DNA of 36,456 nucleotides from Tannerellaceae bacterium. Its GTDB lineage: Bacteria > Bacteroidota > Bacteroidia > Bacteroidales > Tannerellaceae. The position numbers and the translations under genes are program-made. Location of the stretch: positions 1 through 36,456 of the forward strand of contig JAISXD010000091.1 of NCBI GenBank assembly GCA_031270665.1, given 5' to 3'. Below are positions 17,373 to 26,188 of this stretch, one piece after another. Each line of letters begins with the position of its first letter. The stretch's first letter is position 1. Under the pieces are notes generated by a model. That model did no database searches. It saw only the letters and a program-made list of their open reading frames with translations, and was not told the DNA's origin.

Positions 17373-18011
17373 TTATTTCTTAGGATATCCCACCGGGTTA
17401 TTCATTAATAACAAGTGGTTATCTGTTAATTTTAAAACCGTTTTCAGGGTTTCCTGATTCATGGAGGCGCGTGGCACGGTAGCAAGCCCCATACCGGTGC
17501 AGGCAATATTGATATTCTGGCAAACAATACCCACGTCTACGGCTCCCATAAGTTTGGTTCCCTCGTTTATATTCTTGCTTAGCCGGGACAGATCGGATAC
17601 CAGGACAAGGCTTACCGGGGCAGCTTTAACAAAATCCTGTCCGCCTGCCACCGCTTCTCTGTAATCGCCGGCTGCCACAGGTTGTAAAGCATGTTCCTTT
17701 GCATCATAAAGATAGGCTCCTTCTTCCATAATAACGTATACATCTACATCCTGTGCATTTATGGCTGATGGAGCCGTACGTTTTCCGTCTTCGCGATTGA
17801 TACCGTTGGCTGCCCACAGCAGCGTGGATAAATCCGATAAGTTTAATTTATCAGGAGCAAATGTACGGTCAGACTTCCGGTTGTTGAAAACCTTCATCAA
17901 AGGTTCGCCACCCGCTTTTACAGGAGCGCTTAATTTAATCACTTTTAAATCTTGTGCATGTATGCATCCGATAAATAAAAGTGCACAAAAAGTAAATACC
18001 AAATGTTTCAT
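17373..18011 (-). CDS. Exported SagB/nitroreductase-family flavoprotein
   Basis: This 212-residue protein begins with a signal peptide (MKHLVFTFCALLFIGCIHAQ), so it works outside the cytoplasm, which is unusual for the mostly cytoplasmic nitroreductases. Family features are NNRKSDRTFAPDKLNLSDLSTLLWAANGINR at the N-terminus (FMN-binding RxS region), RTAPSAINAQDVDVYV, and GAVDVGIVCQNINIACTGMGLATVPRAS, the SagB-like core. The natural substrate cannot be deduced. It is the first gene of an operon with two metallophosphoesterases. A TACTTTTG -7 box lies about 110 bp upstream. Confidence 0.9.
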   Translation of the reverse strand: MKHLVFTFCALLFIGCIHAQDLKVIKLSAPVKAGGEPLMKVFNNRKSDRTFAPDKLNLSDLSTLLWAANGINREDGKRTAPSAINAQDVDVYVIMEEGAYLYDAKEHALQPVAAGDYREAVAGGQDFVKAAPVSLVLVSDLSRLSKNINEGTKLMGAVDVGIVCQNINIACTGMGLATVPRASMNQETLKTVLKLTDNHLLLMNNPVGYPKK

Positions 18012-18120
18012 AAGTTGTTCATATTACGGGTTAAACACAAGTGTAAACTACTTAAAATTCATATTTGTCTGTAAAATAATAAAATATTTTATGAATTTGA
18101 CCGTTTCACTGATTAGTATG

Positions 18121-18128
18121 CAAAAGTA
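18121..18128 (-). promoter_or_regulatory. -7 box of nitroreductase-phosphoesterase operon
   Basis: The minus strand reads TACTTTTG, a match to TAnnTTTG. Transcription would begin near 18114, leaving a leader of about 100 nt. No convincing -33 element was found. Confidence 0.45.
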
Positions 18129-18245
18129 GGAAAAATATCGGATATATAAATACCCCTATATGCTAACATCTTTCGTATTAATCCTGTTTTTTTTCGTTTT
18201 AAAGAAATGTATATTGATTAACAGATAACTTTAATCTACGGTTGA

Positions 18246-20723
18246 ATGAAAAAGAGAATTTATTTGCTTAGTGTGTTGCTTTTTATTGCTATCTATTCGT
18301 ATGCTCAGACAAACAGTTTTATTGTTAAAGGACAAGTGGTAGATTCGTTAACAAATGAAACAGTTCCTTATGCAACGCTTCGTATAGCGTTAGTTACAGC
18401 GCCCCAAACGCCCGTGAAATTAATCGCATGTGATGAAAACGGGAAATTTGAATCTGCTTTGAATGTGACAGGCAATTATGTGATGTCTTTACAATCGATT
18501 GGGAAAGCTCCCGCTACAAGAACTTTTACCGTAAGCGCCGGCAGCAAGACAGTAGATTTAGGTAATGTGTATATGCTTGAAGACAACCAACGGTTGGCGG
18601 AAGTTACGGTAACGGCTCAAAAACCATTGGTGAGAGTTGAAATAGATAAACTTACGTATAGTCTGGAAGACGACCCGGAAGCGCAGACAAACAATACGCT
18701 CGATATGCTTCGCAAAGTTCCTATGATAACCGTAGACGGAGAAGATAAAATACAATTGAAAGGCTCGGAAAACTTTAAAATCTATTTAAACGGTAAACCG
18801 TCGAATATGTTATCGAGTAACAATGCTTCGGATGTATTAAAGAGTATGCCGGCCAGTTCGGTAAAAAATATAGAAGTGATAACCGAACCGGGAGCCAAAT
18901 ATGATGCGGAAGGCGTAGGAGGAATAATAAATATTATTACTTCCCGCAATTCATTGCAGGGATATACCGGGACGGTAAGGGCGGACGGAAGCCTTTTAGG
19001 CCGTTTTGGAGGAGGCGGTAACTTATCGGTAAAAGCAGGAAAATTCGGCATAACCGGGAATTATAACTATCGTTATCAAAACAGTCTATGGAACGACTCC
19101 GAAACCATCCGTGATACCAAAGGCGACGCTCCTTCCCAATTAACTCAAACCGGAAGAAGTAAAAACAAGGGTCCTTTTCAATTTGGTTCCTTAGAGGTGA
19201 GCTATGAAATAGATACGCTGAATTTACTTACCATCGGCGCGAACCGTTTTAATGGAAACATGAGGAATTATTCGGAATTGGAAGCAGCCATGAATTATTC
19301 CGGAGAAAAGTCTGATTACGGCTATGCAAGTGACGGGTATGGCAAATATACTTTTGGCTCGACTGATGTGGCGATTGACTATCAACACTCTACCGGTAAG
19401 AAGGAGGAATTGTTTACTGTTTCGTACAAATTCAGCAATTCGCCGGACGACAGCGAGAGCCGGACATTATTTTCCGGAATCGTGAATTATCCTGATTTTT
19501 TACCGGTATTAAATTCGCGCTGGGAAACCAATGAGGCTTATACCAATGAACATACGATACAGGTAGATTATACAACGCCGATTGCCGGGAAGCAAACGAT
19601 TGAAACCGGGTTGAAATATATCAACAGGCAAAACAACAGTAATACGGAAAATCTCCATTATATTGACTCTACAGGGCTATGGATAGAAAACCCGTTTAAT
19701 CCATCTAACGAATTCAGGCATAAACAGCATATTTACGCCGCATATGCAGGGTATACATTACGTTTGGAAAAGTGGGGATTTAAAGCCGGTTTCAGAGGAG
19801 AAGGCACCGCGCTGAATGTGAAGTTCAAAGATACCCCGGAAGAAAACTTTAAAGCCGATTATTATGACATTATACCGAACGGAACCATTTCGTATCAATT
19901 GAGCATGGCGCAACAACTGAGAATCGGATATAATATGCGTATCCAACGCCCGGGCATATGGTATTTGAATCCATATATAAACACCACCAATCCCGAAAAC
20001 ATCTCCTACGGTAATCCCAACCTCAATTCGGAAAAAAGCCATAATATCAATATGAATTATAGCATGTTTGCACAGAAAATCAATATCAACATAAGCGGAA
20101 GTTATACATTCCTGAATAATGCTATTGAGCGATATACCTTTATTAATGAAGACGGAATTGCCGAATCTACCTATGGGAATATAGGAAAAAGGCACCAGAT
20201 AGGTTCCTTTGGTTACATACGGTGGAACCCTGTTTCCTTCTTTAACATTTCGCTTAACGGAGGGGTGAATTATGTTCGTTATAAAGCCGAGTCGCGTCAG
20301 TTAGAAAACGACGGCGTTTTCGGAAGGCTATTCTCCAATGCCCAGTTTAATCTGCCGAAAGATATAAATATATCTTTATATGGAGGCTATTCCAGCCCCT
20401 GGATAACCTTGCAGGGAAAAGGGTCGCGATTCTACCATACAGGATTCAATATCAACAAAAACCTCCTGAAAAAGAATCTTACCATAACCCTGTCGTGCAA
20501 CAGCCCTTTCCAGAAAAACATGAAAATGACCAATGAAACATCCGACACAGTCTTTCTCATGCGAAGCACCAATTATTGGCGAGCCCGTGATTTCAGCATC
20601 CGTATCTCGTATCGCTTCGGAACATTGAAAGATAACATTAAAAAAGTACGCCGGGGCATTGTTAATGACGATACTAAGAGCGGTGGAAATTCAACTGAAG
20701 GAGAAGGCCAACCCGGTTTGTGA
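18246..20723 (+). CDS. Outer-membrane beta-barrel protein, TonB-receptor-like (OMP_b-brl_3 type)
   Basis: This 825-residue protein starts with a signal peptide (MKKRIYLLSVLLFIAIYSYAQ). A carboxypeptidase-regulatory-like domain follows (about 28-110: VKGQVVDSLTNETVPYATLRI). Next comes a plug-like domain (about 125-235: NNTLDMLRKVPMITVDGEDKI..., GGIINIITSR), and the rest is a beta-barrel with many aromatic strand ends (RISYRFGTL near the C-terminus). Such proteins resemble TonB-dependent transporters but often lack a SusD partner; none is adjacent. The ligand is unknown. The C-terminus carries a short charged Gly/Ser-rich tail. It is transcribed divergently from the nitroreductase operon and alone. 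Confidence 0.94.
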   Translation: MKKRIYLLSVLLFIAIYSYAQTNSFIVKGQVVDSLTNETVPYATLRIALVTAPQTPVKLIACDENGKFESALNVTGNYVMSLQSIGKAPATRTFTVSAGSKTVDLGNVYMLEDNQRLAEVTVTAQKPLVRVEIDKLTYSLEDDPEAQTNNTLDMLRKVPMITVDGEDKIQLKGSENFKIYLNGKPSNMLSSNNASDVLKSMPASSVKNIEVITEPGAKYDAEGVGGIINIITSRNSLQGYTGTVRADGSLLGRFGGGGNLSVKAGKFGITGNYNYRYQNSLWNDSETIRDTKGDAPSQLTQTGRSKNKGPFQFGSLEVSYEIDTLNLLTIGANRFNGNMRNYSELEAAMNYSGEKSDYGYASDGYGKYTFGSTDVAIDYQHSTGKKEELFTVSYKFSNSPDDSESRTLFSGIVNYPDFLPVLNSRWETNEAYTNEHTIQVDYTTPIAGKQTIETGLKYINRQNNSNTENLHYIDSTGLWIENPFNPSNEFRHKQHIYAAYAGYTLRLEKWGFKAGFRGEGTALNVKFKDTPEENFKADYYDIIPNGTISYQLSMAQQLRIGYNMRIQRPGIWYLNPYINTTNPENISYGNPNLNSEKSHNINMNYSMFAQKININISGSYTFLNNAIERYTFINEDGIAESTYGNIGKRHQIGSFGYIRWNPVSFFNISLNGGVNYVRYKAESRQLENDGVFGRLFSNAQFNLPKDINISLYGGYSSPWITLQGKGSRFYHTGFNINKNLLKKNLTITLSCNSPFQKNMKMTNETSDTVFLMRSTNYWRARDFSIRISYRFGTLKDNIKKVRRGIVNDDTKSGGNSTEGEGQPGL

Positions 20724-20762
20724 TACAAGAGAGATGTTGTAGAGCTGGTAATCCCTCGCCTC

Positions 20763-21347
20763 CTATTTTCCTCCAAAGGAAAAGTTTACCGGGATGAATG
20801 TTGGGGAGGTGAGGGGATAGCCTCCTATATCGAAAGTTGGTTTGAGCTGGAAGGAAACGTTTGATTTCCGGCTCCCTATTCCTAAGAAGTTTTTAGCGAT
20901 TGTGAGGATGGCATTTCTTGATTCGCCTTTCAGCAGGGTTGCCAGATCAAGCCCGATACTTAGCGGTAACACCTGTGTTTCGCCGGCTGCAACATTGAAT
21001 GCCTGATCGATTGCGCCTGTAGTAAACTGCATGTCGTCGATAGTTAACATGTATTGCAATCCGTTTAAAGATGCGACTGATTGATTCGGGTTGCTGACAT
21101 TCAGGTTTAATGTAAAATTTAATGGAACAGATGACGCATTACCCGTCAGAAGAGACGTCAACTGAAGGATATTGGCAGCCGTAAGCCCTTTGGAAAGATT
21201 CGTTCCCGAAAGAGATAAGTCCGTGATGGAGTTGTAACTAAATTTACATTGTGTAAGATTAAAAGCGCTTCCTATTTGCTTAGCCACATCACATCCTGAG
21301 CATGTGAAAAAGAGGGCAAAAACGAAAATGAGATGTTTGGATTTCAT
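20763..21347 (-). CDS. Lipoprotein, LEA14-like beta-sandwich
   Basis: This is a 194-residue predicted lipoprotein. The start at 21347 (MKSKHLIFVFALFFTCSGC) gives a signal sequence ending in candidate lipobox cysteines C16 and C19; the longer frame to 21446 would overlap birA. The mature region (CKFSYNSITDLSLSGTNLSKG..., LNLNVSNPNQSVASLNGLQYMLTIDDMQ..., LPLSIGLDLATLL) has the repeating hydrophobic-beta pattern of late-embryogenesis-abundant (LEA14/WHy-like) domains seen in Bacteroidota lipoproteins. Its role is unknown. It is convergent with the outer-membrane barrel gene and 70 bp downstream of birA. Confidence 0.85.
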   Translation of the reverse strand: MKSKHLIFVFALFFTCSGCDVAKQIGSAFNLTQCKFSYNSITDLSLSGTNLSKGLTAANILQLTSLLTGNASSVPLNFTLNLNVSNPNQSVASLNGLQYMLTIDDMQFTTGAIDQAFNVAAGETQVLPLSIGLDLATLLKGESRNAILTIAKNFLGIGSRKSNVSFQLKPTFDIGGYPLTSPTFIPVNFSFGGK

Positions 21348-21417
21348 GAAACAGTTGTTTATTAATAATGAGCAAATGTATGAAAAAAAAGAGACAATCC
21401 GGGGCCGTCTCTGCAGT

Positions 21418-22164
21418 TCATTCCCACGAAACCTCTTTAAAGGCATACCGGCGCATCTCTCCGTTCTCTAATTGAAGGAGTAGATGCCCGGTAGTTTCTA
21501 TATCATATATGCGGGCGGAGAAAGAACCTGCCGGATCTGAAAAAGGATGATATCCTTCTTTCCGGTAGAGCGCCTGCATATAGGTATCCTTTATTTCGGT
21601 AAATTTTTCTTGTAAAACCAATAGATAGTAAGCGTAAAATATCCGGAGGAACCTGTTCAGTACGTCTTGTTTATCATATGTTTTGCCGGTAATCTGTATC
21701 AGCGAAACGGGATTGGGGGCGCTGCTTTCAAATAAAGTCTGGTTAAGGTTTATCCCTATGCCGATGATGGAACGGGAGATCGTTGTCCCGGTTACATCAT
21801 TCTCAATCAGTATTCCGCTGATCTTTTTATTTTGCCGGTAAATATCATTCGGCCATTTGATGGAAACAGGGTTTGTGTAAGCGCCCAACGTTTCTTTTAC
21901 GGCAAGGGAAGCTATCTGCGATATAACAAATTGCCGGTTTGTAGATAGTTGTTCCGGGTATAAAACAATGCTAAACAACAGGTTCATCCCCGGAGACGAC
22001 TCCCAGCTATTCCCTGTTTGCCCGCGTCCGCCGGTTTGATAGCCGGCTACTATTACGCTACCTTCCGGTAAATATTCTTTTTTCAGATACGCACGAAGAT
22101 AATTGTTTGTCGAATCGGTTTCATCCAGACAAATGAGCTGGGGATGTGCATCATTCCTGTTCAT
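21418..22164 (-). CDS. birA: Biotin--[acetyl-CoA-carboxylase] ligase, non-regulatory (group I)
   Basis: BirA activates biotin to biotinyl-AMP and attaches it to carboxylase carrier proteins. The 248-residue protein contains only the ligase and C-terminal domains and lacks the DNA-binding helix-turn-helix of the E. coli form, so it should not repress biotin genes. Motifs are DETDSTNNYL, GGRGQTGNSWESSPGMNLLFSIVL (nucleotide-binding loop) and VSIKWPNDIYRQNKKISGILIEN with the active Lys. The start overlaps the 3' end of the upstream YjbR-like gene by 14 bp, indicating one transcript. Confidence 0.96.
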   Translation of the reverse strand: MNRNDAHPQLICLDETDSTNNYLRAYLKKEYLPEGSVIVAGYQTGGRGQTGNSWESSPGMNLLFSIVLYPEQLSTNRQFVISQIASLAVKETLGAYTNPVSIKWPNDIYRQNKKISGILIENDVTGTTISRSIIGIGINLNQTLFESSAPNPVSLIQITGKTYDKQDVLNRFLRIFYAYYLLVLQEKFTEIKDTYMQALYRKEGYHPFSDPAGSFSARIYDIETTGHLLLQLENGEMRRYAFKEVSWE

Positions 22165-22513
22165 CGATGTATTTTTCCCTTATTTTTTTAGGTAATTTGG
22201 CGATAACTTCTTTGTAGGAATGCCGTATCCAGTATTTTATTTCGCCGGCAGGCATATCCCTGTCCAGATAAATCGTATTCCAGTATTTCTTATTGAAATG
22301 ATAAGCTCCTTCCACAGCTTTGTAACGTTCGCGCAGGCCTTCCGTATAATCCGTATGGCATTTTAGCGAAAGGCAGGGTTCGCCGGCGTCTAACGGCAAT
22401 AATAAATACATCTTATCTTCTACCTTAAACACCAATGATACATCATCGAAAGGAAAAGATTCCGTAGTGTTTCTCAGCGAAAGGCAATATTCTCTTACAT
22501 CTTCTATATTCAT
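22151..22513 (-). CDS. MmcQ/YjbR family protein
   Basis: This small 120-residue cytoplasmic protein matches the MmcQ/YjbR (DUF419) pattern: 'VREYCLSL..TTESFPFDDVSLVFKVEDKMYLLLPLDAGEP', 'LSLKCHTDY...LRERY..VEGAYHFNKKYWNTIYLD' and 'WIRHSYKEVIAKLPKKIREKY'. This fold has a CyaY-like topology and is sometimes called DNA-binding, but its biochemical role is not established. It lies upstream of birA and overlaps it by 14 bp, so a shared operon is certain, though no metabolic link is obvious. Confidence 0.93.
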   Translation of the reverse strand: MNIEDVREYCLSLRNTTESFPFDDVSLVFKVEDKMYLLLPLDAGEPCLSLKCHTDYTEGLRERYKAVEGAYHFNKKYWNTIYLDRDMPAGEIKYWIRHSYKEVIAKLPKKIREKYIDEQE

Positions 22514-22594
22514 AGCGCTATGTTTTCAGAAAACAAAAATAACGGATTTACATAAATAATTTTGTTTCCCATACGTTTTCTTGCCGTTTTATTT

Positions 22595-22602
22595 TATTTT
22601 TG
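22595..22602 (+). promoter_or_regulatory. -7 box of rhamnosidase gene
   Basis: Reads TATTTTTG, fitting TAnnTTTG, 89 nt ahead of the start codon. The leader would be about 80 nt. No regulator gene (SusR-like, AraC or sigma/anti-sigma) is present nearby to explain induction. Confidence 0.45.
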
Positions 22603-22690
22603 CATTTCATTGTAATATTCTTTTTAAATTGTAACCCATCCGTTAGTTGCTTAGATAATTAATAACCATTAAATATAAATAGATGACATT

Positions 22691-25600
22691 ATGAGAAATA
22701 CAATTGTTTTGCTTTTATTTTTATTGCTTTCTGGAGGATATGTTCATGCACAATCCATGTCGGCAGGGAACCTGCGTTGCGAATACATGCATGATCCGTT
22801 GGGTATAGATGTGGAGCAGCCCCGGTTTGCCTGGGAGTTGGCTTCTTCCGGGAAAAACAAGAAGCAGACGGCTTATCAAATCGTTGTTTCCGAAGATCCG
22901 GCCCTGCCGGCAAATGGCGTATGGGACAGCGGGAAAGTAGCCGGCGGCGAGACGAATCAGATTCATTACCAAGGGCGCCCGTTCAAGCCTTTTACCTATT
23001 ATTACTGGCGGGTTCGCGTGTGGGACGAACAGGGGAAACCGTCTGCCTGGAGCCCGGCAGCGAAGTTTTCTACCGGGGCATTGTCTGAAAGCGATTGGAC
23101 GGCGATGTGGATTGGCGATGTGGATGTCCCCATCACAAAGGAAAACCGGTATTACCCGCATCTCGGCTACTTTTCCGACTATGCTTACCAGCCTTATGCA
23201 GAAAAGTGGGCCGTAATTGATCTGGGCGAAACGCAGCCGGTGGATGAGGTGAAACTTTTTCCTGCCGATAAGAAAGAAAAATTGTTCCCGCTTCATTTTA
23301 AGGTAGAAATAGCGGAGGATGTGGCTTTTGCCGGGGCGGAAATCATGACTGGCGCGTTGAACGATGAAGCGACGGAGCAATCGTTTCCGTATGTCGCCAA
23401 ACTTTCCACGCCGGCCAGGGGGAGATATGTCAGACTGACGGTTACCAAGTTGCCGTCTGTCAAGAAAGGCGTCTATGAATACGGATTGTCTGAAATCGAA
23501 TTGCTGTACCGGGGAAAGAACCTGGCTTTGAACAAACCGGTGCAAGTCTCAGACGAGAAGATAGAATATCAATGGGGCGATGGCGATTGCAAATGGCTTT
23601 CGTCACTGCTGACGGATGGTTATTATACGTCGAAGCCCGGCGATTATTACGCCAATATACCCCCTTCCCCGCTGTTGCGCAAGGAAATCAACATCGGTAA
23701 AAAAATCAAACACGCTTTGTATCATACGTCCGCTTTAGGTATTTACGAGGCCTATATCAACGGGAAAAAGGTCGGCAGGCAACTCCTGGCGCCGGAATGG
23801 ACGGATTACGATCATCATGTACAGTATCAAACGCATGACGTTACCGGTATGTTGCAAAAAGGAGCGAATGCGCTTGGAGTCATGCTGGCAGACGGCTGGT
23901 ATTCGGGCGCACGCTGGTCGCATCCGGGAAGAGGCGGATACGGCAGCCTTGCACGCAAATTTATCGGACAATTGGTTATTTACTACGAAGACGGAACAAC
24001 CGAAACTGCCGGGACAGACAGCACCTGGAAATACCTGGCGCAGGGGCCTGTTACGCAGGCAACCACCTTCGGCGGGGAAGAATATGATGCGAAAAACGAT
24101 CCCACAGGCTGGGATGAGCCCGAATTTGACGACTCGCAGTGGAGCGCCCCAGCCGTCTACCCGGACGAAGCCGCCAATCTGTGCGCTCAATTGAACGAAC
24201 CCATTGCCGTCATCTCCGAACACAAGGCCCTGTCTGTACACAAAGTAGGCGAGAACAAATACATTTTTGATTTGGGACAGAACATCGTGGGTTGGTGCCG
24301 GCTGTCGCTGCCATATAATCCGGGGCAGACGCTTACGTTCCGTTACGGCGAAGTGCTGAACGACGACAAGACGCTGTATACGGAAAACCTGCGCGGCGCT
24401 CGGCAGACAGACGTCTATCATCCGGCCCATGAAAAACGGATTGATTACGAACCGCGTTTCACGTATCACGGTTTCCGTTTTGTGGAAGTAGACGGTTTGA
24501 CGCAGACGCCTCAGCTCGGTAATATCCGGGGCAAAATGGTTGCTTCTTCATCTCCCCAAACCGGGACGTTTGTTACTTCCGACCAAGACGTGAACAAACT
24601 GTGGGAAAACATCCGCTGGACTCAATGGGGCAACATGATATCCGTGCCGACCGACTGCCCGCAACGTGACGAACGCGAAGGCTGGATGGGCGATGCACAG
24701 GTGTTTTCACAAACGGCCATCTACAACCTCGACATGGCCGGCTTCTATACGAAATGGATGCGCGACATCCGCGACGACCAGTTACCCGACGGCCGCCTGC
24801 CCGACATCTCGCCGAACGACGGCGAATGGGCGGCGTTCTACAATGCGCCGGGCTGGGCCGACGCCGGCGTTATCATCCCCTGGCGGATGTATCAGAACTA
24901 CAACGATACCGTCCTGCTGGCCAGGCAATACGGCACAATGAAACGTTTTATCGATTTTATTCACCGGCGCAATCCCGATTTGCTGTGGCGTTTCAGCCGG
25001 GGGCATATGTACGGCGACTGGCTGAACGGAAATACCATTGTCTCGGATGATTATCCGAATACGGGCGGACAGGTTCCGAACGACGTATATGCTACGATTT
25101 ATTTTGCCTATTCCACCGGCATACTTGCCAGGACGGCCAGGTTGTTGGGCAAAGAAAGCGACTATGCCTATTATAACGCTTTGGCCGGTAAGATAAAACA
25201 GGCCTTTGCCGCCGCCTACATTTCGCCCGACGGGAAAATAGAAGGCGATACGCAAGCCGGTTACGCCATGGCGCTGGAATGGGAGATGATACCCGAAGCA
25301 TTACGTGTGCAAGCCGCCGCCCATATGGCCGAAGCTGTCAAAGCTTACGACTATCGCATCTCTACCGGCATCCATTCTACGATTCGCCTGATGAAGCAGT
25401 TGAGCGACTACGGCTACGCCGATATCGCCTATCGCCTCCTCGTCAGCCGCCGTTTCCCGTCATGGCTCTATTCGATAGACCAGGGAGCGACTACGATTTG
25501 GGAACGCTGGGACGGATACGTTGCCGGGCGCGGTTTTCAGGATGCCGGAATGAATTCGTTCAATCATGTGGCTATCGGCGCTGTGGGCGAATGGATGTAC

Positions 25601-25870
25601 AGCCATATCCTCGGTATCCGTCCGGACGAAAACAATCCGGGGTATCGCCATTTCACCGTCAAGCCTTTGCCCGGCGGAGAACTGGAATGGGCGAAAGGCA
25701 GCTACCATGCCATTACCGGTACAATCGAAGTATCTTGGACAAACAAGAACCGTACGTTCACATTGGATGTAACAGTTCCGCCTAATACGGAAGCAACCCT
25801 TGTGACGCCGTTCGACAATAAAACGTACAATGTTGGTTCGGGCAGGCATCATTTCAGCGTAAGATATTAG
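22691..25870 (+). CDS. Secreted alpha-L-rhamnosidase, GH78, with discoidin-like insert
   Basis: This 1059-residue glycosidase is predicted to release terminal alpha-L-rhamnose from plant glycosides or polysaccharides. A signal peptide (MRNTIVLLLFLLLSGGYVHAQ) is followed by an Ig-like domain (LRCEYMHDPLGIDVEQPRFAWEL). A discoidin (F5/8 type C-like) segment is at about 175-315 (WAVIDLGETQPVDEVKLFPAD..., RGRYVRLTVTKL). The rhamnosidase N-terminal beta domain comes next (EAYINGKKVGRQLLAPEWTDY), then the catalytic (alpha/alpha)6 barrel with DCPQRDEREGWMGD at 655-668 and TTIWERWDG around Glu938, and a C-terminal beta domain. No SusC/SusD pair or other glycosidase adjoins it. Base composition is more GC-rich than the flanking non-coding DNA. 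It ends at a hairpin terminator. Confidence 0.96.
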   Translation: MRNTIVLLLFLLLSGGYVHAQSMSAGNLRCEYMHDPLGIDVEQPRFAWELASSGKNKKQTAYQIVVSEDPALPANGVWDSGKVAGGETNQIHYQGRPFKPFTYYYWRVRVWDEQGKPSAWSPAAKFSTGALSESDWTAMWIGDVDVPITKENRYYPHLGYFSDYAYQPYAEKWAVIDLGETQPVDEVKLFPADKKEKLFPLHFKVEIAEDVAFAGAEIMTGALNDEATEQSFPYVAKLSTPARGRYVRLTVTKLPSVKKGVYEYGLSEIELLYRGKNLALNKPVQVSDEKIEYQWGDGDCKWLSSLLTDGYYTSKPGDYYANIPPSPLLRKEINIGKKIKHALYHTSALGIYEAYINGKKVGRQLLAPEWTDYDHHVQYQTHDVTGMLQKGANALGVMLADGWYSGARWSHPGRGGYGSLARKFIGQLVIYYEDGTTETAGTDSTWKYLAQGPVTQATTFGGEEYDAKNDPTGWDEPEFDDSQWSAPAVYPDEAANLCAQLNEPIAVISEHKALSVHKVGENKYIFDLGQNIVGWCRLSLPYNPGQTLTFRYGEVLNDDKTLYTENLRGARQTDVYHPAHEKRIDYEPRFTYHGFRFVEVDGLTQTPQLGNIRGKMVASSSPQTGTFVTSDQDVNKLWENIRWTQWGNMISVPTDCPQRDEREGWMGDAQVFSQTAIYNLDMAGFYTKWMRDIRDDQLPDGRLPDISPNDGEWAAFYNAPGWADAGVIIPWRMYQNYNDTVLLARQYGTMKRFIDFIHRRNPDLLWRFSRGHMYGDWLNGNTIVSDDYPNTGGQVPNDVYATIYFAYSTGILARTARLLGKESDYAYYNALAGKIKQAFAAAYISPDGKIEGDTQAGYAMALEWEMIPEALRVQAAAHMAEAVKAYDYRISTGIHSTIRLMKQLSDYGYADIAYRLLVSRRFPSWLYSIDQGATTIWERWDGYVAGRGFQDAGMNSFNHVAIGAVGEWMYSHILGIRPDENNPGYRHFTVKPLPGGELEWAKGSYHAITGTIEVSWTNKNRTFTLDVTVPPNTEATLVTPFDNKTYNVGSGRHHFSVRY

Positions 25871-25904
25871 AATGGCGATATAAAAAGTATGTCTATACTG
25901 CCAT

Positions 25905-25935
25905 GCCATCCTTGCCGTTTGCAGACAAGGATGGC
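25905..25935 (+). terminator. Hairpin after the rhamnosidase gene
   Basis: GCCATCCTTG (25905-25914) pairs perfectly with CAAGGATGGC (25926-25935) around an 11-nt loop, 34 bp after the stop codon. The following T-run is weak (TGTTGTACTT). Confidence 0.7.
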
Positions 25936-26157
25936 TGTTGTACTTACACTCGAATTTTCCATTTTTTTTGCAAATTAGTTGTTTAACCATCGGTTATTTT
26001 TTTGTACATCGGTTTTTTTAAATGACTATAGATGTGTTTTTAGAAGAATCTTGTGTATTTTTTTTATTTCTTCCCTGCTTATTTTTATTTCATCCATAGT
26101 CATTTTCATTTTTTTTATTAGATTTTCCTTTTCCCGGGGAAAAAAGAATTAAAATCG
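25936..26157. other. AT-rich non-coding gap before murB
   Basis: No ORF, RNA gene or repeat was recognised. The stretch is strikingly T-rich on the plus strand (several runs of 6-8 T between 25960 and 26130) and leads into the murB promoter. The composition contrasts with the GC-richer rhamnosidase gene before it. Confidence 0.5.
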
Positions 26158-26165
26158 TAATTTTG
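26158..26165 (+). promoter_or_regulatory. -7 box of murB promoter
   Basis: Reads TAATTTTG, a match to TAnnTTTG, 23 nt before the murB ATG. It implies a leader of roughly 17 nt. Confidence 0.6.
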
Positions 26166-26188
26166 TCGCTGAATTAATTGTATGGGAC

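Noticed and set aside
22721..23545. Long minus-strand ORF inside the rhamnosidase gene
   Set aside because: Composition shadow of a GC-richer coding region; no recognisable motifs, and it is opposite a well-supported gene.
18246..25870. Polysaccharide utilisation locus around the rhamnosidase
   Set aside because: The nearby barrel protein is not SusC-like in pairing; there is no SusD, sulfatase, other glycosidase or regulator, and birA and yjbR lie between.
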